A stretch of 33,243 bases of DNA from Candidatus Delongbacteria bacterium (lineage in GTDB: Bacteria; Delongbacteria; UBA4055), in NCBI GenBank assembly GCA_027858795.1, contig JAQICF010000156.1:1-33243 (forward strand). The letters run 5' to 3'. Shown here in pieces: positions 8,607 through 18,308 of this stretch. The position numbers were made by a program, and so were the translations under genes. How positions within the stretch are numbered: the first letter of the stretch is position 1; each line of letters begins with the position of its first letter. The notes under the pieces were generated by a model. That model did no database searches and was not told the origin of the DNA. It saw only the letters and a program-made list of their open reading frames with translations.

Positions 8607-11600
8607 CTATTTTGTGAGTATCATTTTCTTAGTAATGCTCGTTCCATTTGCTTCAAGAGTATAGAAATACATACCTGAATTTAAATTACTTGCATCGAAA
8701 TTAATAGTATGAATTCCAGCTTCTTTATTACCATCAATAAGTTCAGATACTAATTGTCCATTAATATTATAGACATTCAGCTCTACTTCACTTGCTGTAG
8801 GTAAAGCAAACTTTATCTGCGTAACAGGATTAAACGGGTTCGGGTAATTCTGATAAAGTACGAATTCTGCTGGTAGCTGTGTTTCAACTATATCAGTTTT
8901 TTCACTTTCGGTTTCCTCTCCAGTTAGCTTAACTAATAGATCTCCAATAGTTTTTGAATAATCCACATTTGATCTGCTTTTACCATTATTTTCAGCATCT
9001 TTCATCATATTACAAATTGCAATCTCAATATCACAAAGCTCTCTTTCCATGTCAGTTTCAGCTTCAGCTTTCAATGCTTCAGCCAGAGCAATAGCTTCAT
9101 CATACTTTTTGCTCTTGATATTTGTTGAGACTTTCATTTGTTTAATGAATTTTTTATTTGATATATCATCTGAAGCAAGTGACTCATCGTATGTTTCAAT
9201 CAATGGATCCAGTGATTCATCTGCTTCTTCATAAACTTGAGGAAGCCTTGTTGTTGCAACATAATATTCAGGCGAATCTTCGTATCTTTTGATTATCTGT
9301 TCGTAAAGCTTGATAGAACCTTCATAATTATCATCCTGTTCAAGTTTCATTGCAGTTTGTAGCAATTTACTTTCAGGAGTTGTCGGTTCGTTAGTGCTGT
9401 ACATAACCGGTTCTACATAGTCAGTTTTGTATGGATCCAAAGCATAAGGATCATAATCTATAGAATATCCTTTAGGAAAATCTACCCACAGGTTAAAATA
9501 ATCCGAACGGTTTTCATCTAATATTTCATTTGTTCCCCAGTAATTATACTCAGCCGGTATTTTAACCATTTGAGATACTTCAGCTTTCTGCTGGCTAGAC
9601 CCTATGTCACTTACTGTTTTTATGCAAGGCACAGTAGGAATGTCATTTTCATTTCCTGAATAAATATTATTATAGCCACCGTTCATGTACGCATTTGCCC
9701 GATACATCATGAATATCTGACAGCCATTTTCTCCGGTAGTTGTCAGACCATTATCTATAATACTGTTATTTACATCATTCAATACTAAGGGGCTTAGAAG
9801 CTGTGGATATGTATTATAGCCAAATAGAGCAATACCGCAAGTAGCGTTATCATGCAAACTATTGTCGGTTATAAGTGGTGAACATGAAACTGCAACAATA
9901 CCACTCTGAAAGTTCTTTGCTGTATTGCTTTTCAGAGTTCCGGTTGATTCAGTTACTCTTATACCTGTACCATATCCTGTGCTTTTTCCAGTAAAGTGAC
10001 AACCATTAAGGTCATAATTGTCACAGTTTAGCAACCATATACCATTTTCACAATCAATAAAAGATGTACGTGTCAGGTTAATATCTGAAGCCTGTGCATT
10101 TATTCCCCATACAGCACCGGATATAGATGCGAAATACATAGAAACAGTACTTCCTACTTCTGCAACAATTCCTTCCCAAATACCGCTACCGTTAAATTTA
10201 CTTTGTTCACCTGCAATTAAACTTCCTCCATCTTTAACAGTTATCTGTGATCCTGTAGCACAATCTGTAGTTGTTGAAGGTCCATAGTTTAGAATTGCAC
10301 CGGATTCTACAACAAGTTCAGAATTATTCCCTAAAATAACTGATGAAACAGGAAGGTATCTAAAATCAATATTTGAACCAGCACCAATAGTTAACTGTGA
10401 ATTATCAGTAACAGCAATTCTACCTAAAATGTTATCAACATTACCTGTGATTTTTGCATTGCCATGAATCGCAACTCTAACACCTTCTTCTATAACTAAG
10501 TTTGCTCCAGCTTCAATTACAAGTTCAGAGCCATCATTAAGATGCAAATAACAACCTGCTTTAATTACTAATTCAGAACCTGAATTCAATACTAAAGAAG
10601 AATTTTCAAGCAGTCTAATATATTGATCGCTATCAACTTCAATTTTCTGCTGATCTTTTAAGGTTATTGTTTCTCCTACAGGTACTTCATATAAGGTTTT
10701 TCTGTAAACACCAGTGTTTTCTGGATTAGCTCTGTAGCTTTGCCATTCTACATATTCTGCTGTTCCTTCAGCATCGTAAACATAAGTTGTTGCCTCATTA
10801 TCAGCAGTTACAATCTCATTTTTATAATCATTGTTGATGTCCCCTACAAATGGGGTATCACCATTACCCACCAAAGGCCAACCTAAAACAGGTGTGCCAT
10901 CTTCTGAATTATAAGCATAAATCAGATTGTTGGTATATGAAGATATAACTAACTCATACTTAGAATCACCATCAATATCGGCTATTACAGGATTTGCTTT
11001 AACTGCTATAAGATCTGAATTATTTATTTCTGTCCATAAAGGTTCACCCCAATTATGAAATCCGTATAATTTCCCATTCCCACCAATAAAGACTTCAGGT
11101 TCAAAATCACCAGTTATATCTGCTACTGAAATATTCGGTAAAAACACTTTGCTTGAGGACATATATATTGATAGTCCATTCCAGCTATAAGTGCTATTCC
11201 CCTCATTATAAACCGAGCCGTCACTATTTAAAATATAAATCTTCCCATTATACGTTGTGCCATTTCCTGATAAATTTAAAATATTAGATGCGAATGCAAT
11301 TTCAGGATTTCCTTTTAAATCCATATTTACTATAACTGGATTACACCAAAAAGCTTCATTAGTATTGCTCGTTGAAAAAAATGGTTGCGTACCATTATAA
11401 TCCGTTCCATCATAATTGAATGCATATATTCCGTATCTACCACCAAAGAATATTTCCATAAAATTGTCATTATCTACATCTCCAACAGCAATTCCTCCAG
11501 TAGTCCAACCTGCTGTGGTTCTAGGCCATCCGTCCTTTTCTTCAAACTCACTTCCGTTATATTCATAAACTGAGATTTTTCCAACCTCGTCTGCAATTAT

Positions 11601-14600
11601 AATATCGTTTATTCCATTATTGTCTATGTCTGCAATCACAGGTTCAGTGAGAATCGTAGTACCAAAATCAATTGGATAATTCATTAATTCCGGTGCAGTA
11701 GTACTTCCTGTGTGTTTGTACACACACAAACTTTGTGTTGCACTTCTAGTTGTTAGTACGATTTCTTTTATTCCATCGTTATCAATATCTCCTACTGCAC
11801 ATTTTGACCATATTCTTTTCCCGTCAATCACAGCAAAGCCGTCATTATATTCTGGTTCTCCAAGATAATCAGTAATTTCTGTACCGTCAGATTTATATCC
11901 TACAACATAGCCATTTGTACTTATTCTGCCTGTTGCGAATATCTCTTTATTACCATCATTGTCAATATCCGAAATTGTCGGAGCATTTTCCAGCTGACAA
12001 ACCTTAACAGATTTTGCAGGCCAGCCAGATATTGTACCTAATAACGTTGAAGTCTCTACAGCTTCAGACATTCGTCCAACATTAATATTTATCTGATCTG
12101 CAAACAAAGTGCTGAATTTGTAATAGTAAGTAGTATATTCTTCACAAGTCAAATCAGTATAACTCATTTCGCCTTCATCATTTACTACAACCGGTGTCAG
12201 GTTTAACTTTTTATACTCACCATTTAACTCAGTACTTCTGTATATATTGAATCTGCAACTGTTTCCAGTTTGATCTTTTAACGGATCCCAATTTATTATA
12301 ATCCCGTTATTATCAGGTGTTATTTCAACACTATTCAAATCAATCACGTAACCTTCAATACTTGTATATGACATATCGAATTCTTCATTCCAGATTCTGC
12401 CATTTCCATCTTCAATTTCTATATTTATCAATGCATCATGATTACCGTCTATTAAATCAAAGAAAAATATGCCTGTTGATGAATTCGTTTTTAACGAATC
12501 AATGAACGAATAAGCAAAAGTTGAAGGTTGAATATTTTGAATTGAAGATGAGGCTGTAGTGATATTAACCGATAAATCATTCAAACCGGAATTACCATAA
12601 TTGGACATTTCAAGAGTAACATTATAGTGTTCACTTCCTGTTACCGGATCAGTATCAACCAATTCCAATCTGTTTAAAACTAGTAAATTAGAATTTTTTG
12701 CTCTTAAAGAGAATGTCTCTTCAAAAGTTCCTTGATCAGTTGTAATTGAAAACACAAAATCAATTACTTCATCATCCGGTATGTTCTTATCTACCGTAAA
12801 AATAAAATTATTAAGACATGCCTGTCTTTCCATTGTGACAATATCATTATAATCAGATGACGGATTCAATATAGTGATATATGGATTTACAGTCGATAAA
12901 TTTGTTGATATGCCGTTAATCGTATTTAAGCTGGTATTTTTTAGAATTATCGGATATTCTACTGTCTCTCCACCATCTATAAATCCGTCCGAATCTCCTG
13001 TACTTGCTCCGCTGTTTCCATCGTAAACTGTCTTCTCGGCTATAAAAACATATGCCTGATTTGAAGCTTCATTTGATATACTTAATTCATAAGGCAAATA
13101 ATCCTTACCCGTTATCGTAAGTTCAATATCTCCTTCAGGTGTATTTGGCGTATAAGTAAATGTAACACTACCTTCAATTTGGTTATAAGCATATGCTTCA
13201 TCCTTTTTATTCAAACAAACTATTGTTTCAATTATCTCTCCGGTATTGACTGTAATCTGATTTTCTCCGGTAGTAATATGTGCACCTGAATAATTACCAA
13301 GATTATCAATATGTCCTGCTCCTCCGTCTGCATTTATAATATCAACTGTTACATTGTCAAAATATTCAGGTTCTTTTGTCCAGATCGGTAACTCCGGATC
13401 CCCGAATAATGTTTTACCACAGGTAATACCCATCGTTTGATATGCTATGCTTATATGGTGACTATATTCGTATACTGATTCATCATATAAATTATATACT
13501 GCCTTCATAAATGTCTTGTGTAATTCTGCAGTACCCCACCAACCACTTTCAATATTTGCCAGTACAGCAACTGAACCACCATTCGGATTGTTAAGCAATC
13601 TTTCCGCAATACAATCCTGAAACAGATAGCCAGGGTCACATCCTTCCGTTAATAATATATTTGAGAATGTAGCTTCTCCATTATTATTTTCTAATTCATA
13701 GGCATCACTACTATATAAATTTTCAGGAGGTATATAAGTATTAAAATATTGATGAGCACCTGTACCTAAAGATATTGCTGATGAATGGTCAAAATGCAGT
13801 ACCATTCCGAAATGATTATCTTGAGTGCTATTTCCATTGTAGTCATTCAGATTAAAATTTCCGTTTAGTGCATCAATAGTATTCATCCTATTCAATATCA
13901 TATTTCCAGGAAATAATTCATCTGTACGATAATCAGGATTTTCACTCCATTCATAAAGTTTGAGACTATTAATGTTTTTTGTAATGTAATTGTCGGCGAT
14001 CCATTCATACTTACCTCTATCTGTACTATTATAGACAGAGTATATATATTTTTGACCATCAACTGTCTTTGTTCTCTCCCCGTCTATTCCGTTTAGTAGC
14101 AATAAGTTGCTTACATATGATTTTTCCGCATCAGTCATTCCTACCAATTTTTCGTAATTTATGGTTTTAGATACAAATACACTTGCTTCATTTATATCTT
14201 CTACTGATGCCCTACCTACCAATAATTCCAACCCGGTATCACCTACAACATCCATATAGTATTCGTCATATTGTCTCGGCTTGGCATTATTCGGAGCGGT
14301 TGGTATTATATTCGTATCTCCACCAAGTAATACATAAAACACTCCGTGTGTTACGTATTGTTCAGATAGATATGTTCTTACTCTTTCTTTTAAATCTCCG
14401 TAGTAATTTGCAATAAGATCCTCTATATCAACGATAATTGTAGGAACGCCTTTTTTCGTTTTCCAATCTGCAAGTTTTTGAAATTCAGGTTTTAAGTCTT
14501 CCGATGTTATGATTATATATTCAGGCATTTCAAAAGCAGGCAAAGGCATTGATTTATTATTTTGGCGAGTATTCACAATATTGGTTTGCTCAATCACTTT

Positions 14601-14633
14601 TTTTTGCCCCTCCTGATAAAAGCTCCATATCAT
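8607..14633 (-). CDS. Gingipain-like C25 cysteine protease, catalytic and C-terminal part (T9SS cargo)
   Basis: This 2,008-residue frame lacks its own signal peptide: it is the continuation of the propeptide frame at 14590-15255 after a frameshift at an A8 run. The C25 domain spans about 36-420, with VFYVLLGGDTNIIPT, LLVGRASVEDINEA, probable catalytic His283 (HFDHSS) and Cys332 (TEGCDPGYLF), and the closing GKTLFGDPELPIW. Next come Ig-like and fibronectin-III-like regions to about 850, FG-GAP/VCBS repeats with DIDNDGNKEI-type calcium loops to about 1200, a right-handed beta-helix of repeats such as GSELVIEAGANLVIEEG, an NYWG segment, a TPR-like helical region near 1680-1800, and a sorting domain with YQNYPNPFNPVTQIKF. 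It should be exported by T9SS to the surface. The start at 14633 is only the first in-frame ATG and has no ribosome site. Confidence 0.85.
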   Translation of the reverse strand: MIWSFYQEGQKKVIEQTNIVNTRQNNKSMPLPAFEMPEYIIITSEDLKPEFQKLADWKTKKGVPTIIVDIEDLIANYYGDLKERVRTYLSEQYVTHGVFYVLLGGDTNIIPTAPNNAKPRQYDEYYMDVVGDTGLELLVGRASVEDINEASVFVSKTINYEKLVGMTDAEKSYVSNLLLLNGIDGERTKTVDGQKYIYSVYNSTDRGKYEWIADNYITKNINSLKLYEWSENPDYRTDELFPGNMILNRMNTIDALNGNFNLNDYNGNSTQDNHFGMVLHFDHSSAISLGTGAHQYFNTYIPPENLYSSDAYELENNNGEATFSNILLTEGCDPGYLFQDCIAERLLNNPNGGSVAVLANIESGWWGTAELHKTFMKAVYNLYDESVYEYSHHISIAYQTMGITCGKTLFGDPELPIWTKEPEYFDNVTVDIINADGGAGHIDNLGNYSGAHITTGENQITVNTGEIIETIVCLNKKDEAYAYNQIEGSVTFTYTPNTPEGDIELTITGKDYLPYELSISNEASNQAYVFIAEKTVYDGNSGASTGDSDGFIDGGETVEYPIILKNTSLNTINGISTNLSTVNPYITILNPSSDYNDIVTMERQACLNNFIFTVDKNIPDDEVIDFVFSITTDQGTFEETFSLRAKNSNLLVLNRLELVDTDPVTGSEHYNVTLEMSNYGNSGLNDLSVNITTASSSIQNIQPSTFAYSFIDSLKTNSSTGIFFFDLIDGNHDALINIEIEDGNGRIWNEEFDMSYTSIEGYVIDLNSVEITPDNNGIIINWDPLKDQTGNSCRFNIYRSTELNGEYKKLNLTPVVVNDEGEMSYTDLTCEEYTTYYYKFSTLFADQININVGRMSEAVETSTLLGTISGWPAKSVKVCQLENAPTISDIDNDGNKEIFATGRISTNGYVVGYKSDGTEITDYLGEPEYNDGFAVIDGKRIWSKCAVGDIDNDGIKEIVLTTRSATQSLCVYKHTGSTTAPELMNYPIDFGTTILTEPVIADIDNNGINDIIIADEVGKISVYEYNGSEFEEKDGWPRTTAGWTTGGIAVGDVDNDNFMEIFFGGRYGIYAFNYDGTDYNGTQPFFSTSNTNEAFWCNPVIVNMDLKGNPEIAFASNILNLSGNGTTYNGKIYILNSDGSVYNEGNSTYSWNGLSIYMSSSKVFLPNISVADITGDFEPEVFIGGNGKLYGFHNWGEPLWTEINNSDLIAVKANPVIADIDGDSKYELVISSYTNNLIYAYNSEDGTPVLGWPLVGNGDTPFVGDINNDYKNEIVTADNEATTYVYDAEGTAEYVEWQSYRANPENTGVYRKTLYEVPVGETITLKDQQKIEVDSDQYIRLLENSSLVLNSGSELVIKAGCYLHLNDGSELVIEAGANLVIEEGVRVAIHGNAKITGNVDNILGRIAVTDNSQLTIGAGSNIDFRYLPVSSVILGNNSELVVESGAILNYGPSTTTDCATGSQITVKDGGSLIAGEQSKFNGSGIWEGIVAEVGSTVSMYFASISGAVWGINAQASDINLTRTSFIDCENGIWLLNCDNYDLNGCHFTGKSTGYGTGIRVTESTGTLKSNTAKNFQSGIVAVSCSPLITDNSLHDNATCGIALFGYNTYPQLLSPLVLNDVNNSIIDNGLTTTGENGCQIFMMYRANAYMNGGYNNIYSGNENDIPTVPCIKTVSDIGSSQQKAEVSQMVKIPAEYNYWGTNEILDENRSDYFNLWVDFPKGYSIDYDPYALDPYKTDYVEPVMYSTNEPTTPESKLLQTAMKLEQDDNYEGSIKLYEQIIKRYEDSPEYYVATTRLPQVYEEADESLDPLIETYDESLASDDISNKKFIKQMKVSTNIKSKKYDEAIALAEALKAEAETDMERELCDIEIAICNMMKDAENNGKSRSNVDYSKTIGDLLVKLTGEETESEKTDIVETQLPAEFVLYQNYPNPFNPVTQIKFALPTASEVELNVYNINGQLVSELIDGNKEAGIHTINFDASNLNSGMYFYTLEANGTSITKKMILTK

Positions 14634-15255
14634 TCGGATTCTCTACCTGTGCCATTATCATATTTCTTGTCATTTCATAGATTTTTTCACTTTGTGTTTC
14701 AGGTAACACATATGATTCCTTTGATCCTGTATAGTTCAAAGTAAAATCTATATTTGAATATATCTTCAATTCCTTTGAACCGGTGTCATACTGCACAGGA
14801 TAGAATTCGATCGTAACAATATGATAACCGAACCTGTATTCTTCTGCTATTATTTCATATATTTTTTGAGGATACAACAATCCTGAAGAATACACATCCT
14901 CATTTGGTTCCACAAATTCGATTATATCTCCATCTCCTGTTTTCAAAGGAGGTTGAGTCGGGTATACATTATATTCTTTGTTGTTAAGGATTTCTACCTG
15001 AGATGAATTTATCGTTACACTTTCAACACTTGATTCCAAAGGAATCAGGTAACTGAGAATTTTTACAGGCAACTGCGGATTCCCGATTTCTTTTGTATGC
15101 TTGTAAGCACCTTCAATGAATACTACATCGTAGCCATCTTGCGATTCTATCTGAATGCTATTAATAGCTGTAGTTACATTCCCAGAGTAATTTCCGTACA
15201 GCAATCCAATAGTTAACATTATTCCTATTAACACTTCCGACATGATTTTTCTCAT
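14590..15255 (-). CDS. Signal peptide and propeptide of the C25 protease, ended early by a frameshift
   Basis: The 221-residue frame begins with a signal peptide (MRKIMSEVLIGIMLTIGLLYG) and continues as the N-terminal propeptide of gingipain-type proteases: EIGNPQLPVKILSYLIPLES, the YPTQPPLK motif and the PQKIYEI and FYPVQYD strands are typical. It ends SGGAKKSD just after an A8 run (14598-14605). If one A is removed, the frame runs directly into the 2,008-residue catalytic frame, giving a single protein of about 2,215 residues. A strong GGAGGT precedes the ATG at 15255, whereas the downstream frame has none. In gingipains the propeptide keeps the protease inactive until secretion. Possible explanations are real inactivation, phase variation, slippage during transcription, or a sequencing error. 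Confidence 0.85.
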   Translation of the reverse strand: MRKIMSEVLIGIMLTIGLLYGNYSGNVTTAINSIQIESQDGYDVVFIEGAYKHTKEIGNPQLPVKILSYLIPLESSVESVTINSSQVEILNNKEYNVYPTQPPLKTGDGDIIEFVEPNEDVYSSGLLYPQKIYEIIAEEYRFGYHIVTIEFYPVQYDTGSKELKIYSNIDFTLNYTGSKESYVLPETQSEKIYEMTRNMIMAQVENPNDMELLSGGAKKSD

Positions 15256-15296
15256 TTTCTACCTCCATTATCTTATTATATTTACATAATTATCTT

Positions 15297-16250
15297 TTAA
15301 GGTTTTCTTACTATCCTGAATCCCCGTTCCGTATAACCATACTCAAGTAATTCTCCTGTTCTGTGGGCTGTCATACAATAAAAAAAATCGTCATACCAGT
15401 GCCCCCCACGTGAAACTTTCCTGCGATCTCCACTATCGGGTCCTTGCGGATCGACAACAATACCGGAATCAAGACATTCCTGATAATAAAAGTAATCCGG
15501 AAAATCACTCCAGTCCCAGCAGAACTCCGCAAGATTTCCGCTCATATCATAAATTCCCAACTGATTCGGAGCTTTCAACCCTATGGGTTTTGAACCGATT
15601 CCTGTGAGAATATGAAATTCATCATACCATGCCACATCATCAATTATATTGCTTCCGCTGTACATATAATTGTCAGTCCAGTGGATACCTCCTTTTGCTG
15701 CATATTCCCATTCCGCTTCCGTAGGCAATCTGTAACCATTTGCTTCCCAGTTGCATTTAACAAGATCCCATTCGGGATTCGGATTCAAATATGTCGGGAT
15801 TGTACCCCAGTTATCTGGATCAGTAGAACCATATAGAGAATAAGTCGGTTTGTATCCTTCAGCTATACTTCTTTTATTGCAATACACAATCATAGCATAC
15901 CAATTCATGCCGTAAGCCGGGAAATTATCACCTAATCCGTATTGATAATCTCCACAGGGATACAAATGTTGCTGCCACTCCAATTGCGTAACTTCAAATT
16001 TCCCGATATAGAAATCACTCACAGTAACATTATGTACAGGCCTACATCCATCATGAAGGCTGTCACTTTCTCCTCCCATCTCAAAAGTACCACCCTCAAC
16101 AAAAACCATAGGGGTTTCTGTTATCTGTAAATATTCTATATCATTCAGATCAAATTCAATAGATGAAGTTCCATCATTAAAATTGACTTCCATTTTAGCT
16201 GAATAGCAAACAATGGTTATTATTCCAAATATTATCAGTAATTTTTTCAA
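15297..16250 (-). CDS. Exported SUMF1/FGE-fold protein, first of two
   Basis: The 317-residue protein has a signal peptide (KLLIIFGIITIVCYSA), a short stretch VNFNDGTSSIEFDLNDIEYL typical of FCB exported proteins, and then a formylglycine-generating-enzyme/sulfatase-modifying-factor domain: FVEGGTFEMGG, the FEVTQLEWQQ segment, NGYRLPTEAEWEYAAKGG, LGIYDMSGNLAEFCWDW and RKVSRGGHWYDD with ERGFRIVRKP at the end. True FGE needs two cysteines near RGGS; here only CMTAHR has one, so sulfatase maturation is unlikely and a ligand-binding or structural role is more plausible. No sorting domain is present. It starts at TTG 16250, supported by TAGGAGG ten bases upstream. It lies between its paralogue and the C25 protease in one operon. 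Confidence 0.82.
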   Translation of the reverse strand: MKKLLIIFGIITIVCYSAKMEVNFNDGTSSIEFDLNDIEYLQITETPMVFVEGGTFEMGGESDSLHDGCRPVHNVTVSDFYIGKFEVTQLEWQQHLYPCGDYQYGLGDNFPAYGMNWYAMIVYCNKRSIAEGYKPTYSLYGSTDPDNWGTIPTYLNPNPEWDLVKCNWEANGYRLPTEAEWEYAAKGGIHWTDNYMYSGSNIIDDVAWYDEFHILTGIGSKPIGLKAPNQLGIYDMSGNLAEFCWDWSDFPDYFYYQECLDSGIVVDPQGPDSGDRRKVSRGGHWYDDFFYCMTAHRTGELLEYGYTERGFRIVRKP

Positions 16251-16284
16251 TTTTACTTCCCTCCTAAGTCAGTAAATAAAATAA

Positions 16285-17238
16285 TCAAGGTCTTCTAACT
16301 ACTCGAAAACCACAATATTCATATGGATCAATGTGTCCGAGAATTTCGCGATACGAAACACGACAGGGATATGAATCACCTGAGTATGCACCACTTCTTA
16401 ATATACAACTTCCTACCCACCCACTATCAGATGAACCAGTAGGATCATACACCGTACCTATGTCATAGCAATCGGAATAATAATCAGGATCATAAGTGTC
16501 CCAACACCATTCCCCAACATTACCACTCATATCATAAATACCAAGTTGATTAGGCAATTTTGTTGCTACCGGATGTGAATAATTACCCGAATTAGCAGAA
16601 TACCATGCATAATTGGTCAAATCTGCTTCTTCATGGCATCCGCTGTATTCTAAATCATCAGTATTATGAACTCCTCCTCTTGCAGCAAATTCCCACTCCG
16701 CTTCTGTAGGTAATCTGTAGCCATCAGCTTCCCAATTACAAACAACAGCATCCCAATCAGGTATATTCGGATCATCCATTTCTGTTGGAATTCGACCCCA
16801 GTCTTCCGGGGTTGTAGAACTGTAAATAGTATAACAAGGTTCTAATCCTTCCAATATGCTTCTTTTATTACAGTAAACAAGTATATAATACCAGTTAATA
16901 TCGTTTACAGGATACTCATCTCCTGCTATTTTACCTATGCCTACAAAAGTATCCATGACTTCACGCCACTCTTTCCATGTAATCTCTGTTTTATTTATAT
17001 AAAAATCGCTTACACTAACACTGTGTACAGGCAACTCGAGAGTACTACCACGGTCGTAATGGTCACCCATTTCAAATTCTCCACCTTGGACAAACACCAT
17101 TGAACTATCACAAAATTCAATATTTCTCAGCTCATTATAGTCAATATCGACCGCTGCTATGCTATCGTTAAAATTAATATGTATTATTCCTGCATAACAT
17201 ACACTAAAAGTCATTAATACTAATACTATGTTTCTCAT
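16285..17238 (-). CDS. Exported SUMF1/FGE-fold protein, second of two
   Basis: A paralogue of the downstream gene, about 317 residues from the ATG at 17238; a GTG at 17250 would add four residues, and neither has a clear ribosome site. The signal peptide is MRNIVLVLMTFSVCYAG. The FGE-fold signatures are VFVQGGEFEMG, DGYRLPTEAEWEFAARGG, LGIYDMSGNVGEWCWDT and CILRSGAYSGDSYPCRVSYR, followed by CGFRVVRRP. The first of the two FGE active-site cysteines is missing, as in the neighbour. The gene begins 16 bases after the stop of the small sorting-domain gene and ends 34 bases before the next FGE-fold gene, so all are likely cotranscribed from the promoter at 17868-17896. Tandem duplication is the simple explanation. 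Confidence 0.82.
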   Translation of the reverse strand: MRNIVLVLMTFSVCYAGIIHINFNDSIAAVDIDYNELRNIEFCDSSMVFVQGGEFEMGDHYDRGSTLELPVHSVSVSDFYINKTEITWKEWREVMDTFVGIGKIAGDEYPVNDINWYYILVYCNKRSILEGLEPCYTIYSSTTPEDWGRIPTEMDDPNIPDWDAVVCNWEADGYRLPTEAEWEFAARGGVHNTDDLEYSGCHEEADLTNYAWYSANSGNYSHPVATKLPNQLGIYDMSGNVGEWCWDTYDPDYYSDCYDIGTVYDPTGSSDSGWVGSCILRSGAYSGDSYPCRVSYREILGHIDPYEYCGFRVVRRP

Positions 17239-17254
17239 TTTTAGTCTCACTTAT

Positions 17255-17794
17255 TCATTTTACTAATAGAATTTTGCTGCTAAGTATATTATCATTCTGA
17301 CTTACTTTCACAAAATAGACACCTGATGACGCACTGTTATTTCTGGCATTCCATTTAATATTATGATTTCCTGAATTCAATTTTTTTTCCTGAATTGTTT
17401 GAACATATTGTCCTAGATGGTTAAATATATCAACTCTTGTCAATCCGGGTTCTTTTAGAGTAAAACTTATTGTAGTAATAGGATTGAACGGATTAGGATA
17501 ATTCCTTAGAAGTGAGATTCCCATATTGCTCAATATTCCTTCATGGTCTCTAATTCCACTCGTATCTGTAAAAGTTATATTATTTATTTTTTCAATATCA
17601 AAATCAAAATATGTACCATCTTTTTTCTTAATTCTTAAAATTTGGTTATTAAATTCAGAGAATGATATACTTGACATATTTTCCATTTTATAATTTTGAA
17701 TCGTAGAATCTCTGTTTATCTTTAGAAATTCTTGAGAATATAGTATAATTACCCATATCAATAAAACTCTTAAAGCCAGACTGAACTGCAACAT
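17255..17794 (-). CDS. Small exported protein consisting mainly of a T9SS sorting domain
   Basis: The 179-residue protein has an N-terminal hydrophobic signal (LALRVLLIWVIILYS), a short linker with IKKKDGTYFDFDIEKINNITF, the same kind of segment that precedes the FGE domain in the next two genes, and then a complete type A sorting domain: LLRNYPNPFNPITTISF to SGVYFVKVSQ and SSKILLVK. There is almost no cargo between signal and sorting domain, so it may be a remnant, or a small surface protein that partners the proteins behind it. It is the first gene of the five-frame operon; GAGGT lies seven bases before the ATG at 17794. Confidence 0.78.
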   Translation of the reverse strand: MLQFSLALRVLLIWVIILYSQEFLKINRDSTIQNYKMENMSSISFSEFNNQILRIKKKDGTYFDFDIEKINNITFTDTSGIRDHEGILSNMGISLLRNYPNPFNPITTISFTLKEPGLTRVDIFNHLGQYVQTIQEKKLNSGNHNIKWNARNNSASSGVYFVKVSQNDNILSSKILLVK

Positions 17795-17867
17795 CTATAA
17801 ACCTCATTATTTTGTTTATCTCAAATAAATTCTTGCTTCGATAATTCTATATGCATTGACTGCTAAT

Positions 17868-17896
17868 AATATATATTTCACTTAATTTTTTGTCAA
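17868..17896 (-). promoter_or_regulatory. Promoter of the T9SS protease operon
   Basis: On the minus strand TTGACA (17896-17891) and TATATT (17873-17868) are separated by 17 bases, about 75 bases before the first start codon of the operon. The boxes are identical to those of the rpsU promoter in this window, which supports a shared housekeeping sigma factor. Confidence 0.72.
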
Positions 17897-18040
17897 GTTA
17901 AAAAATCAAAGAAATCACAATTATACGTAATTGGGTTATGTGAATTCAAGTAATAAATGCAACAAAGGTATATTGATTGGAAATTGTAAATTCAAATCTA
18001 ACTGCTAAATTATGTCTTTACTTTTAATACGGGAAATGAT

Positions 18041-18217
18041 AAATTGACACATAGGGATTGAAGAACTAATTCTTAAAAGAAAAATAAACAAGGGCTAACA
18101 TTGGCAAAATATCAATGGGTCACTTGGAGATTTAACTCGTTTTGACCCACTGCTTTTTGCCATGACCGTTAGCCAGCATTAATTTTTCTTTTTAAAAGAG
18201 ACCCTATGTGGCAATTA
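18041..18217 (+). repeat. 177-bp palindromic element with attC-like core
   Basis: The outer arms AATTGACACATAGGG (18042-18056) and CCCTATGTGGCAATT (18202-18216) are inverted repeats with one mismatch. Inside, GGCTAAC (18093-18099) pairs with GTTAGCC (18168-18174), TGGCAAAA with TTTTGCCA, and TGGGTCA with TGACCCA, leaving a loop of about 20 bases. The 82-bp inner part has the layout of an integron attC site: two 7-base outer boxes, two 8-base inner boxes, extrahelical bases and a variable loop. The outer boxes fit the RYYYAAC/GTTRRRY consensus only partly. It sits between the T9SS operon promoter and the tyrosine recombinase gene. Confidence 0.7.
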
Positions 18218-18308
18218 TTAAAAGATGGGTAATTCTTTATTTAAAACCATTAAAAAAATACATAATTTTATAGTCTTAATTCTATGCTACAATATTGCTT
18301 TGATTGTA

